Source: Candidatus Sabulitectum sp. (GTDB lineage Bacteria; Fermentibacterota; Fermentibacteria; Fermentibacterales; JCC-6). Taken from it: DNA of 41,031 nucleotides. Below the pieces are notes generated by a model that saw only the letters and a list, made by a program, of their open reading frames with translations, made no database searches and was not told the DNA's origin. The stretch covers positions 1 through 41,031 of the forward strand of contig JAOZUR010000023.1 in NCBI GenBank assembly GCA_029938555.1. Reading direction: 5' to 3'. Numbering within the stretch: position 1 is the stretch's first letter; each line of letters begins with the position of its first letter. The translations under genes were made by a program, and so were the position numbers. Below are positions 7,735 to 16,170 of this stretch, one piece after another.

Positions 7735-9300
7735 ATGGAAACAAAAGACCTAAGCAAAGTAACATCAATAGCGGTAAAAAACGAATCTGGACTTATTTTT
7801 CCTCTGGGGTCTTCAAAGGGCGAGAGCATTGCTCCATGGGTAACAGAAGGTAGAGAAGTTTATCGCAGGGGGCTAATTTTAGCTCTGGATTTGGCTGTAA
7901 AACGGGCATACCCTCATTGGAAATTGTGGGTAGAGCATTCAATTTCTCTTGGATATCGTTGCAGAATTGAAGGCATGAAACTAGGTACTGAAAGCCAGGT
8001 TTGTGCCAGACTTGATATAGAGTTGAAAAGAATTGTGAAGGAAGCTCTTCCAATTCAATACCGTAAAATATCATCAGAAGAAGCATTAGGCCAGGTTGGT
8101 GAACACAGTTTGTTACCAAGATGGCACATGGGTAAGAAATTTTACAGAGCAAATGTTCTTGGAGATTCATGGGCTTTTGCCATGGGCCCAACAGTACCTG
8201 ATACTTCATGGTTATCTGTGTGGGAACTTCGCCCTGCAACTGGAAGTTTTCTTTTAAGATTTCCAGGAAGTAAAGCATGGCCCGAGATAGTACCTTGGAA
8301 GGGTAACCCGTCTCTTGCCAAAGAACTTGACCTTGAAGAAAAACATATTTCAAGAATGAAAGTTCATACTGTTGATATGATGAACAGACGAATTCGTGAA
8401 GATGGTGGCAGGGAAGTTGTGATGATGAGTCACTTCTATCAGAACAGACGAATTGTTCAGATTGTCAGCAGACTGGATGATGAATTTCCAGAAAAGCGTA
8501 TTGTGATGATAGCAGGTCCTTCATGTAGCGGAAAAACTACATTTACAAGAATGCTTTCTACATATCTTCGTGCGCAGGGATTCAGCACTAGAATGATAAG
8601 TGTTGATAATTATTTCAGGAACCGTTCTGAAACCCCTAAACACAAAGATGGAAGTTTTGATTTTGAATGTATTGGTGCACTGAATACAGAATTGTTCGGC
8701 CTTCACATTAAAAAACTTATAGCAGGGGAGACTATTAAACTTCCTGAATTTAACTTTCATACAGGTGTAAGGGAAGATGACGTTACTCCCATGAGTTTAG
8801 GTAAAAATGAAATTCTTCTGATTGAGGGAATTCACGGATTGAATGACAGCCTTACTCCAGGTGTGGATGTGGCAGATAAATTTAAGATCTACATCAGTGC
8901 CCTGACAACCCTGAATATTGATCGCCTTACCCGCATGTCAACTTCAGACGGTAGGCTTCTTAGAAGGATAGTGAGAGACAGTACCAGAAGAGGATATTCA
9001 GCAACTGATACTATCCTTGGTTGGTCCAGCGTGCGCCGTGGGGAAAGAAAGAATATTTTCCCATTCCAGGAACAGGCAGACATGATGTTTAATTCAGCCC
9101 TTCCCTACGAGCTGCCTGTACTTAAACCATATCTAGTTCCTTTACTACAGGAGGTAGAAAAAGGATCAGAAGCTTATGGTGATGCTAACAGACTTTTAAG
9201 ACTTTTTGATGTTGTAGAGCATATCAATGAAGGCGTTGTACCCAGATTGAGTATTCTCAGAGAATTCATTGACGGTCTTCTTCTTGATTGGAGCGAGTAA
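7735..9300 (+). CDS. Uridine-kinase-like nucleoside kinase with ThrRS-like N-terminal domain
   Basis: 521 residues. The C-terminal part (about 255-465) is a P-loop kinase of the uridine kinase/phosphoribulokinase group: Walker A GPSCSGKTT near residue 262, SVDNYFRNR (the UdK DDFY-like substrate loop), LPEFNFHTG, and LLIEGIHGLN for Walker B. The N-terminal half resembles the second additional (editing-like) domain of threonyl-tRNA synthetase (KRIVKEALPIQYRKISSEEAL), as in a known class of long bacterial nucleoside kinases. The catalytic aminoacylation core is absent, so it is not ThrS. The likely role is pyrimidine nucleoside salvage using NTP. AAAGGA precedes the ATG, and the stop overlaps the next ATG as TAATG. 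Confidence 0.85.
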   Translation: METKDLSKVTSIAVKNESGLIFPLGSSKGESIAPWVTEGREVYRRGLILALDLAVKRAYPHWKLWVEHSISLGYRCRIEGMKLGTESQVCARLDIELKRIVKEALPIQYRKISSEEALGQVGEHSLLPRWHMGKKFYRANVLGDSWAFAMGPTVPDTSWLSVWELRPATGSFLLRFPGSKAWPEIVPWKGNPSLAKELDLEEKHISRMKVHTVDMMNRRIREDGGREVVMMSHFYQNRRIVQIVSRLDDEFPEKRIVMIAGPSCSGKTTFTRMLSTYLRAQGFSTRMISVDNYFRNRSETPKHKDGSFDFECIGALNTELFGLHIKKLIAGETIKLPEFNFHTGVREDDVTPMSLGKNEILLIEGIHGLNDSLTPGVDVADKFKIYISALTTLNIDRLTRMSTSDGRLLRRIVRDSTRRGYSATDTILGWSSVRRGERKNIFPFQEQADMMFNSALPYELPVLKPYLVPLLQEVEKGSEAYGDANRLLRLFDVVEHINEGVVPRLSILREFIDGLLLDWSE

Positions 9301-11189
9301 TGCAGATTATTCTGATTTTGTTGTCTTTGTACAGCCCTAGATTAAGCCCCATGGTTCTTACCAGACCTTTGACTCCTGCAATTCAACCTTTGTATCAAGA
9401 GTTTGAACTGGAACCAATTGATGTTTTACATTATGATCTGTCTATAACTATTGATAGAGAAAACGAAACAATTGATGCTTCCGCTCAGGTAACGTTTGTT
9501 CCCACAGAAGAGAATCTAACAGACTTCAGACTTTATCTGAAAGATCTTACGGTTTCACAGGTTACCGGAGTTTCTTCCTTCAGTCAGAGTGAAGATTCAC
9601 TTTTTATTACTCTGCCTTCACCTGCTTCAACCTCCGATACCATTGAACTGGTTATTGATTATGCAGGCGCTCCTCCATCAGAGCAATGGGGTGGCTTTCA
9701 TTTCCACCCGTATGTTACCTATCATATGGGGGTTGGTTTTGTCAGTGATCCTTCCATGGGTAAGTATATGTTTCCTTGCCATGACAGACCCTCAGACAAG
9801 GCTTCATTCGATTTCCACATTACAGTACCCGATACACTGTATGCAGTAGCTAACGGTGATTCTAGCGGAGTTACTGATAATTCTGATGGCACTCTGACCT
9901 ATCACTGGACTTTAGAGCAGGAAATGTCAACATATCTTGCTGCCATTAGTGTTGCTGATTATGCTGTTCTTCATGATTCAACAGATTCAAGAATCTCTTA
10001 TTATGTGTATTCCTGGGATGTGGAAGATGCATTAGGTTCTTTTGCTAATGTTGATCTGATGATGGCTCATTTTGAGGATGTTTACAGTCCTTATCCTTGG
10101 GATTGCAAGTTCAGTTATGTGCAAACTCCCATAGGTGATATGGAACACCTATCACAGGTGTATCACATTGCTTCTGCGGTAAACGGAAATACTAATTATG
10201 ACTGGCTTCTTGCCCATGAATTGAGTCACCACTGGTGGGGAAATTGTGTAACAGAGCGTTACTGGACAGAAGTTTGGTTATCAGAAAGTTTTGCAACATA
10301 CAGTGAAGCTATCTGGATGGAAAGTTACGGTCAGTCTGAATATATTGATTATATAACAAATAATATAATGAAACCATATTTGAACAGCGGAGAGTTGTTT
10401 CCCATTGTTGGAGCAGAAACCCCTTCAGAACTATGGAGTAGCACCACCTACCAGAAAGGTGCTTCTGTTCTTCACATGCTTCGACAAATAGTGGGAGATA
10501 CTGCTTTTTTCGCAGGATATGCAGCTTATTTTGATAACCACAGTTATTCTACAGCTTTAACCACTGATTTCATTTATTATATAGAAAGTCAGTACGGTGA
10601 TGAACTGGATTGGTTTTTTGATCAATGGGTGTATGGCGAGGGATATCCCATTTATGACATTCAAACTGATTGGGTGCAGCAGGGTTCTGACTGGCAGCTC
10701 ACAATCGGTATAGATCAGACACAGACGGTAAGTACCTTTTTCACAATGCCAGTTGAATTTCTAGTTCAGGGTGCAGGAAGCGATTCAGTAATAACGTTTC
10801 TAAACGATTCATTCGATCAAGAGGAAACTTTTATTCTTCCATTTGAGCCTGTTTCGATTGTATTTGATCCAGGAACAAAAATTTTAACAAGTTCTTTTCT
10901 TGGTGTAGATGAACAAACAAATCCACCATTGGGTGGGGTGGGAACCATGTATCTTGGCCCTAATCCTGCCACTTCAAATTCAACCATTAATTGGTTGGGT
11001 ACTGAAAATATGGTTCTTGAAATTAAGATTTATGATCTTTCCGGCAGAATTGTGCAGAAACAGATTTTGGGCTCCTCTGAAAGACATCTAAATCTTTCTG
11101 GTATTCCAGCTGGTACATATCTTGTTGATGCAGTTGCCCCGGGTAATGTAAGACAGACAGCTAGGCTTGTACTTTTACCGTCTATCTGA
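9300..11189 (+). CDS. Secreted M1-family metallopeptidase with T9SS-type C-terminal sorting domain
   Basis: 629 residues. I use ATG 9300, preceded by GGAG at 6 bases, instead of the TTG at 9288. A hydrophobic N-terminus (MQIILILLSLYS) suggests export. An aminopeptidase-N-like beta domain comes first. The catalytic HELSHHWWG (HExxH, near residue 306) then follows, with the third zinc ligand in WLSESFATYSE about 19 residues later. M1 enzymes remove N-terminal residues from peptides. The last ~80 residues (PNPATSNSTINW, IYDLSGRIV, IPAGTYLVDA) have the layout of a Por/T9SS type A sorting domain, so the enzyme is probably delivered to the surface or released. Translation is coupled to the upstream kinase gene; a strong terminator follows. 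Confidence 0.88.
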   Translation: MQIILILLSLYSPRLSPMVLTRPLTPAIQPLYQEFELEPIDVLHYDLSITIDRENETIDASAQVTFVPTEENLTDFRLYLKDLTVSQVTGVSSFSQSEDSLFITLPSPASTSDTIELVIDYAGAPPSEQWGGFHFHPYVTYHMGVGFVSDPSMGKYMFPCHDRPSDKASFDFHITVPDTLYAVANGDSSGVTDNSDGTLTYHWTLEQEMSTYLAAISVADYAVLHDSTDSRISYYVYSWDVEDALGSFANVDLMMAHFEDVYSPYPWDCKFSYVQTPIGDMEHLSQVYHIASAVNGNTNYDWLLAHELSHHWWGNCVTERYWTEVWLSESFATYSEAIWMESYGQSEYIDYITNNIMKPYLNSGELFPIVGAETPSELWSSTTYQKGASVLHMLRQIVGDTAFFAGYAAYFDNHSYSTALTTDFIYYIESQYGDELDWFFDQWVYGEGYPIYDIQTDWVQQGSDWQLTIGIDQTQTVSTFFTMPVEFLVQGAGSDSVITFLNDSFDQEETFILPFEPVSIVFDPGTKILTSSFLGVDEQTNPPLGGVGTMYLGPNPATSNSTINWLGTENMVLEIKIYDLSGRIVQKQILGSSERHLNLSGIPAGTYLVDAVAPGNVRQTARLVLLPSI

Positions 11190-11222
11190 TTGATAAGTAA
11201 TTTTTAGATGGCAGTTTCAATA

Positions 11223-11249
11223 AAGCCGACCCCAAAAGGGTCGGCTTTT
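11223..11249. terminator. Bidirectional intrinsic terminator
   Basis: AAGCCGACCC and GGGTCGGCTT pair perfectly over 10 bp around CAAAA. A T run follows on the plus strand, and the preceding A residues provide a T run on the minus strand. It lies between the convergent peptidase (ends 11189) and desulfurase (ends 11262) genes and can serve both. Confidence 0.9.
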
Positions 11250-11261
11250 AAAATAAACAGA

Positions 11262-12641
11262 TTATTTATTGAATTTGAAGTAATCATCAAAAGGTTCAGT
11301 GTACCCTACAGGAACATATTCGCCAGTGGATTTAACAACTTCATAATTGCCTGAATAGTCACCAGCAGATACTATTTTCAGCATTGCAATCAGTCGATTT
11401 ACATCTTCTTTATTGCTGTAACAGCCAAGACTCATTCTTACCATTCCAGGCATTTTTGATTTGTCTCCTGCTAAAAACTCATCTCTCCATGATTCAGCTT
11501 CTTTTTCTGTAAGATTGAGTAAGCTTACAACATATGGGTGGGCACAGAAACAGCCGCTTCGTACACCAATACCACCTTCGTAACCAAGTATAGCTGCAAG
11601 AAGAGTATGCGGTACATTCTGAAGATTAAAAGGTATCACACCAACTCTATCAAGTTTTGAAGGGTCGCTTTCACCATAAATAATAATACCAGGGACTTCT
11701 TTAAGTCGATTCAAGGCATATGTGGTAAGCTCAACTTCATGCTCTTCAATTTTTTCCATGGAATAATTCATTAAAGCTTGTGCGGAAGCTGCCATTGCAA
11801 CAGCACCGGCGACATTAGGGCTTCCTGCTTCTTCTTTATCAGGCAAACCGGCCCAGTACACTTCATTTGGGGTAACTATGCTTACCGTACCTCCACCGCT
11901 GTAATCAGGTGAGCAATTCATGAAGGCATGTTTGGGGCCTATGAGAACACCAGTACCGTATGGAGCGTACATTTTATGACCAGCCAGTACGACAAAATCA
12001 AGATGCTCTGGATGGTCATCAGGTTTCATATCAATGGCACGGTGGGGAGCCAGCTGGGCTGCATCAATCAATATGAGAGCACCAGCTTCGTGTACTTTTT
12101 TTGCAAGGCGATGAATTGGTTGTAAGTAACCGGTAACATTTGCAGCTCCAGCAACAGCCACTAGAGCAAGTTTGTCTTTGTGCAATGCAAGTTTTCTATC
12201 AAAATCTTCTTCATCAAGTCGGCCATCAGGTAGAGTATCAACATGGACAACATTATAGTGATCTCGCCATGGAAGATCATTCGAGTGATGTTCCAATCGT
12301 GTTGTGATAACAATACAATCATCACCAGAAGGCAGAGAATGTGCTAGTTTATTAAGTGCTTCTGATGCATTTTTTCCAAATATGATAGTGTTATTTTCAA
12401 GGTCTGCTTTAACAAATTTAGCAATAATCTCGCGAGTTTCATCAAATATGCGGGTGCTTAAGCGAGATTTAAAACCAGTTCCACGATGTACACTTGAGTA
12501 ATAAGGCATAAAATCCGTCAGAGCTTTCACCGAATCAATCATGGGAGGAGAGCTTGCGCCGTTATCAAGATTCACGTAAGTGACTGTAGATCCATCTAGT
12601 AGAGGAGTTTTTTTGTCAAGTCCAAGAATTCTGTCTCTCAT
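11262..12641 (-). CDS. Class-V aminotransferase / cysteine-desulfurase-like PLP enzyme
   Basis: About 459 residues from the ATG at 12641. The ORF track adds a 29-residue N-terminus with no ribosome site. The PLP-binding Lys is in VVLAGHKMYAPYGTG, and the pyridoxal-contacting region LILIDAAQLAPH precedes it. The active-site loop RSGCFCAHPYV holds a cysteine at the position used by SufS/NifS-type desulfurases, which take sulfur from cysteine for Fe-S cluster or thio-nucleoside synthesis. The protein is about 50 residues longer than SufS at the C-terminus (from about DEFLAGDKSKM on), as in a group of stand-alone desulfurase-like enzymes. No sufB, iscU or other cluster genes are nearby, so the substrate is inferred only. 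Confidence 0.8.
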   Translation of the reverse strand: MRDRILGLDKKTPLLDGSTVTYVNLDNGASSPPMIDSVKALTDFMPYYSSVHRGTGFKSRLSTRIFDETREIIAKFVKADLENNTIIFGKNASEALNKLAHSLPSGDDCIVITTRLEHHSNDLPWRDHYNVVHVDTLPDGRLDEEDFDRKLALHKDKLALVAVAGAANVTGYLQPIHRLAKKVHEAGALILIDAAQLAPHRAIDMKPDDHPEHLDFVVLAGHKMYAPYGTGVLIGPKHAFMNCSPDYSGGGTVSIVTPNEVYWAGLPDKEEAGSPNVAGAVAMAASAQALMNYSMEKIEEHEVELTTYALNRLKEVPGIIIYGESDPSKLDRVGVIPFNLQNVPHTLLAAILGYEGGIGVRSGCFCAHPYVVSLLNLTEKEAESWRDEFLAGDKSKMPGMVRMSLGCYSNKEDVNRLIAMLKIVSAGDYSGNYEVVKSTGEYVPVGYTEPFDDYFKFNK

Positions 12642-12777
12642 TTCACACCCTTGTTTATTAGTTCGAAGAATATAGCATAGTAATGGCAAATGGAATATAC
12701 AAACATATTTCATGAAACTCAATACCAAAACAGAAATAGCATAAAAATGTTAGTTAATTTTATCACTGAGAATTGTG

Positions 12778-12814
12778 GAAAAAATCCATCGGGATCTTAA
12801 TGACCCCAATGGAT
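12778..12814 (-). terminator. Intrinsic terminator of the cyclic-nucleotide-binding gene
   Basis: On the minus strand, ATCCATTGGGGTC pairs with GATCCCGATGGAT (13 bp with two wobbles) around ATTAA and runs straight into six T residues. It lies just after the stop of 12827-13306 and separates that gene from the downstream desulfurase-like gene. Confidence 0.85.
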
Positions 12815-12826
12815 GATATAAAGAAA

Positions 12827-13306
12827 CTAGCCTTTAAGGAATTTACGCATTTCAGACATGTTCTTTTTCATGTCTCGGTTTGCCACAGCAATGGTTGTAA
12901 AAGCCACATCAATGAATTGCAATCTGTTGATGAGAATTTTGACAAGACTTAGAAGCACTTTTGTTGTAACAACCGGTTTTGACTCTATAAGTTCAAGAAA
13001 TGTATCCCAGTGTATACTGTAAACAACGCTGTCCTCTGTGGCCTTTACTGTTGCAGATCGAGGTGTTCCATCCAAAAATGACATTTCGCCGAAAACATCC
13101 CATTCGGAAAATATAGCAAGTGGAACTGAGTCTTCATCCCAGCTGTCGCTGGCTGTGGCGGAACCTGTTTTGATAAGAAACATAATTCGTGAAGTATCAT
13201 CTTTAGTAACTATTTCCGTACCTTTTAAAAAGACTTTCTTTTCACATCTGGAAATGAATTCGGTTCTTTCCACATCAGTGAGATCGTCGAGAAATTTTCT
13301 GTGCAT
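12827..13306 (-). CDS. Cyclic-nucleotide-binding-domain (Crp-fold) protein without DNA-binding domain
   Basis: About 159 residues from the ATG at 13306, with GGAGG 5 bases upstream; the TTG at 13318 is less likely. The fold follows the cNMP-binding beta roll: FLKGTEIVTKDD, MFLIKTGSATAS, then the phosphate-binding cassette equivalent FGEMSFLDGTPRSATVKA near residues 87-104, with the Arg that usually contacts the phosphate. After it come the helices DTFLELI and VTTKVLLSLVKIL. There is no C-terminal helix-turn-helix, so it is not a transcription factor of the Crp type. It probably senses a cyclic nucleotide and acts on another protein. Its own terminator follows, so it is likely monocistronic. 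Confidence 0.82.
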   Translation of the reverse strand: MHRKFLDDLTDVERTEFISRCEKKVFLKGTEIVTKDDTSRIMFLIKTGSATASDSWDEDSVPLAIFSEWDVFGEMSFLDGTPRSATVKATEDSVVYSIHWDTFLELIESKPVVTTKVLLSLVKILINRLQFIDVAFTTIAVANRDMKKNMSEMRKFLKG

Positions 13307-13374
13307 GTTACCCTCCAATTTGGTTTGTATCGTTATAATAGTATGAAAACATCTTGAAGAAAAGGATGTGAATA

Positions 13375-13452
13375 ATGAGAAGAACCAGAATACTGTGGAT
13401 TACAGTTTTTGGTGACTTGCTTAAAATGTGTATTCGGGAGGTAAAAAAATAG
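13375..13452 (+). CDS. Possible 25-residue leader ORF
   Basis: This ORF is too short for the ORF track. ATG 13375 is preceded by AAAGGA at about 8 bases and encodes a basic 25-residue peptide beginning MRRTRILWITVFG and ending REVKK. Its TAG overlaps the GTG start of the next gene (TAGTG), the same junction type as the TAATG overlaps elsewhere in this window. That suggests real translation coupled to the secreted-protein gene. Without homologues the call is tentative. Confidence 0.35.
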   Translation: MRRTRILWITVFGDLLKMCIREVKK

Positions 13453-14822
13453 TGATTTACTTATTGCAGATTTTGATAGCTCTTCCATGTTTTTCCTCAG
13501 TATTACCTAGCCAGGGCGCTCAGACTATTTATTATTCAAGAGAGGTTGATTCAGGCTATCTATCTGTAAGTACCGTGGTGGACAGTTGGGGCGGAATGCC
13601 CCATGTATTACTTTCTGGTATTGATCAATATGGAATGATAATCTGGCAGAAATTAAGTTCTTTCACCGGTGAACTACTTTCAGTTGAAGATTGCCAGGAT
13701 GGTATTGTTATTCTTTCCACTGAAGCGGTAGATGATATTACGCAAGTAGCTTTTATAGAACCAGATGGAACAGAACGATGGCTTGTACCGTTCACACAAG
13801 AGTTTACACCCAGTGGAGATTTGTGTTCCATTGATTCAAGTATTTATATCTCTGGAAATGGAGAAGATTGTTTAAAAGTGGCTTGTATAGATTCCCAGGG
13901 AATTCTTGTTTGGAGTAAAAATTATCCAGATATTGATTTTCAAATTAAAGATATGTGTATTTTTGAAAACACCATTTACATTCTCGGAATTCAGGAGCAG
14001 GCAGGTTGGTTTTGTAATCCATGCATCTTTCAAACAGATATTTACGGTGTTCAACCTTTAATGAAAACTATTACCCTTCCAACTGGAAGAAATAATCCGG
14101 AAGCGCTTTGGGTGGATACAAGAGGTATTTTTTTACTTGTAAATGCTTTGAATGAGTTCAATGGTATGGTTTATGAAACTCAATTAGTGAAATTGAGCAT
14201 AGATGGGGGCGTTCAATGGATACAATCATTAACAGGAACAAGCTGGATCAGAGCCACAGATATGGTATCATTGCCGAACGGAGAGTTTGTTTTATGCGGT
14301 TGGACAAATTCTCTTCCATTGAGTGAGTCAAACAGATCAGATTTATTTATTTGCTGTTTCTCAAATTCCGGTGATTTGTTATGGCAACGAGAGTATGGTT
14401 CTTCAGCTCCTGATTATGCCTTGGATATATCTTCTGTAAGTGATGGTGGATTGATTGTTTCTGGCTGTACCACTGAAAATTTATATCAAGGGTGGTTGCT
14501 AAAGACGGATTCCCTTGGTTTTTTAGAGCCACAGGGGGTTAGTCAATTTGAAACTGAAGTTTTTTCAGTTCAATCTCTTGTGAATCCTGTAAGTAAAAGC
14601 TTTCTTCCATTGCTTGTATCTTCAGGGAGATACCGAATTCTTGATATTTCCGTGATAGATTTAGCCGGTAGAGTGGTGCAAAGAAGTACAGCAGCTGTAA
14701 CACAGGGAAGCAATACTGTAAACCTTTCCATTTCTCTTCCAGCAGGATTGTATTCCGTGAGGGTTTCCAGTGATTCAGAAGAATGTTTAACTAGAGTTAT
14801 TGTGTGGGGAGGTTCAAGATGA
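13452..14822 (+). CDS. Secreted beta-propeller-like protein with T9SS-type sorting domain
   Basis: About 456 residues from the GTG at 13452, which follows GGGAGG by about ten bases; the ORF track uses an earlier GTG that lies before this ribosome site. A signal peptide (IYLLQILIALPCFSSVLP) leads into about seven short beta-repeat units with Asp-x-x-Gly turns and tryptophans, such as QYGMIIWQKL, SQGILVWSKN and NSGDLLWQREYGS, which recall a propeller of PQQ or Kelch type. The last ~85 residues (NPVSKSFLPLL, VIDLAGRVVQ, LPAGLYSVRV) match a T9SS type A C-terminal domain. It is probably a surface-exposed binding or structural protein; the ligand is unknown. It overlaps the next gene as ATGA. Confidence 0.72.
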   Translation: MIYLLQILIALPCFSSVLPSQGAQTIYYSREVDSGYLSVSTVVDSWGGMPHVLLSGIDQYGMIIWQKLSSFTGELLSVEDCQDGIVILSTEAVDDITQVAFIEPDGTERWLVPFTQEFTPSGDLCSIDSSIYISGNGEDCLKVACIDSQGILVWSKNYPDIDFQIKDMCIFENTIYILGIQEQAGWFCNPCIFQTDIYGVQPLMKTITLPTGRNNPEALWVDTRGIFLLVNALNEFNGMVYETQLVKLSIDGGVQWIQSLTGTSWIRATDMVSLPNGEFVLCGWTNSLPLSESNRSDLFICCFSNSGDLLWQREYGSSAPDYALDISSVSDGGLIVSGCTTENLYQGWLLKTDSLGFLEPQGVSQFETEVFSVQSLVNPVSKSFLPLLVSSGRYRILDISVIDLAGRVVQRSTAAVTQGSNTVNLSISLPAGLYSVRVSSDSEECLTRVIVWGGSR

Positions 14823-15514
14823 CAATGATTATTCTTTTGTTTGGATTGTTTTCTAATTTTAGTATACTTTTTGTGGGAAACAGTTATACATTTTGCAACG
14901 ATGGTTTGTGGAAGTCAGTTAAACAGATTTACGATTCAGTTCAACCAGATACCCTAAATGTAGCTGCTCATACTTATGGAGGCGCAACTTTTCAGGATCA
15001 TTGGGGAAATCAAGATTTGAAAGATCTTATAAGTTCAGATACATGGGATTTTGTTGTTTTTCAAGAGCAAAGCTGTATGCCGGTAATAGATCCATCAAGA
15101 ACATACACGTATGGAGATAGTTTGGCTTGGTTTGCCACTGAACACCAAGCTCAACCTGTTTTTCTGATGACATGGGCCAGAAAAAACGACCCCTTTATGC
15201 TGGAAGGGCTGGATTTGGGTTATTCCAGAATGGGATATGTTCATGATTCACCTGTGGTACCGTGCGGTTATGCTTTTGATCAGGTAAGAAGAAAATACCC
15301 AGAAATAAATCCCTATTCTGATGATGGAGCTCATCCTTCAGTTCACGGAACTTATCTTGCCGCATGTGTGGTGGCTGTTACAGTGTTCGATTTAGATATT
15401 CTAGAGGATTCCGTTTGGTATCCTGTTGACATTACTGTAGAAGAGGCTGAAATTCTTCGAGAGGTGGCTATTCAAAGCGATACAAGTTATCAACAACCTT
15501 CTGAAAGAGAATAA
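14819..15514 (+). CDS. SGNH/GDSL-like hydrolase-fold exported protein
   Basis: About 231 residues from ATG 14819, with GGGGAGG six bases upstream. A short hydrophobic N-terminus (MIILLFGLFSNFS) suggests export. The first block reads ILFVGNSYTF, the SGNH block I with GNS in place of GDS. WDFVVFQEQS sits where block III would be, and SDDGAHPSVHGTYLAA near the C-terminus supplies the Asp-x-x-His of block V. The layout resembles DUF4886-type SGNH proteins, which act on esters of carbohydrates or lipids when active. The nucleophile would be Ser in GNSY. It lies between a propeller protein and a HAD phosphatase with almost no spacing, indicating one operon. The substrate is unknown. Confidence 0.7.
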   Translation: MTMIILLFGLFSNFSILFVGNSYTFCNDGLWKSVKQIYDSVQPDTLNVAAHTYGGATFQDHWGNQDLKDLISSDTWDFVVFQEQSCMPVIDPSRTYTYGDSLAWFATEHQAQPVFLMTWARKNDPFMLEGLDLGYSRMGYVHDSPVVPCGYAFDQVRRKYPEINPYSDDGAHPSVHGTYLAACVVAVTVFDLDILEDSVWYPVDITVEEAEILREVAIQSDTSYQQPSERE

Positions 15515-15516
15515 GA

Positions 15517-16170
15517 ATGAAATATAATTCACTGATTTTTGATCTTGATGGAACTCTATTGAATACAATTCCTGATATTGTAACAGTGGTAAATTCGGTT
15601 ATTGGAAGAATCGGAATAAAACAGAAAAGCCAGGAACAGGTCAAGGCCGGTGTAGGTTTTGGAGTAGAGCATCTGTTAAGAACCCTTGGTGTTCCTGAGC
15701 ATAAGAATTCTGATGCAACACTTGAAATGGAAAAAGGTTTCAGTGCTGTGAATTGCTCAGAAGCTTTTGTGTATCCAGGAGTAGTAGAAATGATTCAGCA
15801 GATATCTGATAGTGGAATTAGAATTTTTCTTTTAAGCAATAAGCTTCAAAGCGGAGTTGATAAATCCGTTTCAGACCATCTTGGTTTTGTCAATTTCTTA
15901 TCAACTAGAGGTTCTTTACCAGGCAAACCCGCCAAACCAACAGCTGAAGTTCTTCTTGAAATGATGAAAGAGTTTCATATATCTCCAGAAAGTGTTCTTT
16001 TTGTAGGAGATGGAGAACCTGATGTAATGGTTTCCAAAGCCGCTGGAATAGATTGTTTATCAGTTTTGTGGGGCTTTAGAAGTAAAGACGAACTTGTAAC
16101 AGCAGGTGCCAAATTATTTGCAGAGACCCCGGCGGATGTTGTGGATTTTATTTTTCAGGTGGGGTTATAA
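15517..16170 (+). CDS. HAD-superfamily hydrolase, phosphoglycolate-phosphatase-like
   Basis: 217 residues. Motif I is FDLDGTLLNT with the nucleophile Asp, motif II is in FLLSNK, motif III Lys is in GKPAKPTAEVL, and motif IV is VGDGEPDVMVSKAAG. A helical cap inserted between motifs I and II fits the Gph/PGMB class. Such enzymes remove phosphate from small metabolites such as phosphoglycolate. The substrate cannot be fixed from sequence. The gene starts two bases after the SGNH-like gene. Its last 23 bases overlap the 3' end of the opposing lipid-kinase-like gene. Confidence 0.87.
   Translation: MKYNSLIFDLDGTLLNTIPDIVTVVNSVIGRIGIKQKSQEQVKAGVGFGVEHLLRTLGVPEHKNSDATLEMEKGFSAVNCSEAFVYPGVVEMIQQISDSGIRIFLLSNKLQSGVDKSVSDHLGFVNFLSTRGSLPGKPAKPTAEVLLEMMKEFHISPESVLFVGDGEPDVMVSKAAGIDCLSVLWGFRSKDELVTAGAKLFAETPADVVDFIFQVGL

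Noticed and set aside
7793-8353. 186-residue minus-strand ORF
   Set aside because: It lies entirely opposite the nucleoside kinase coding region and its translation is low-complexity and unlike any family; it is a shadow frame.
7735-9300. Threonyl-tRNA synthetase
   Set aside because: The N-terminal half resembles the ThrRS additional domain but the class II catalytic core is absent and a uridine-kinase P-loop domain follows.
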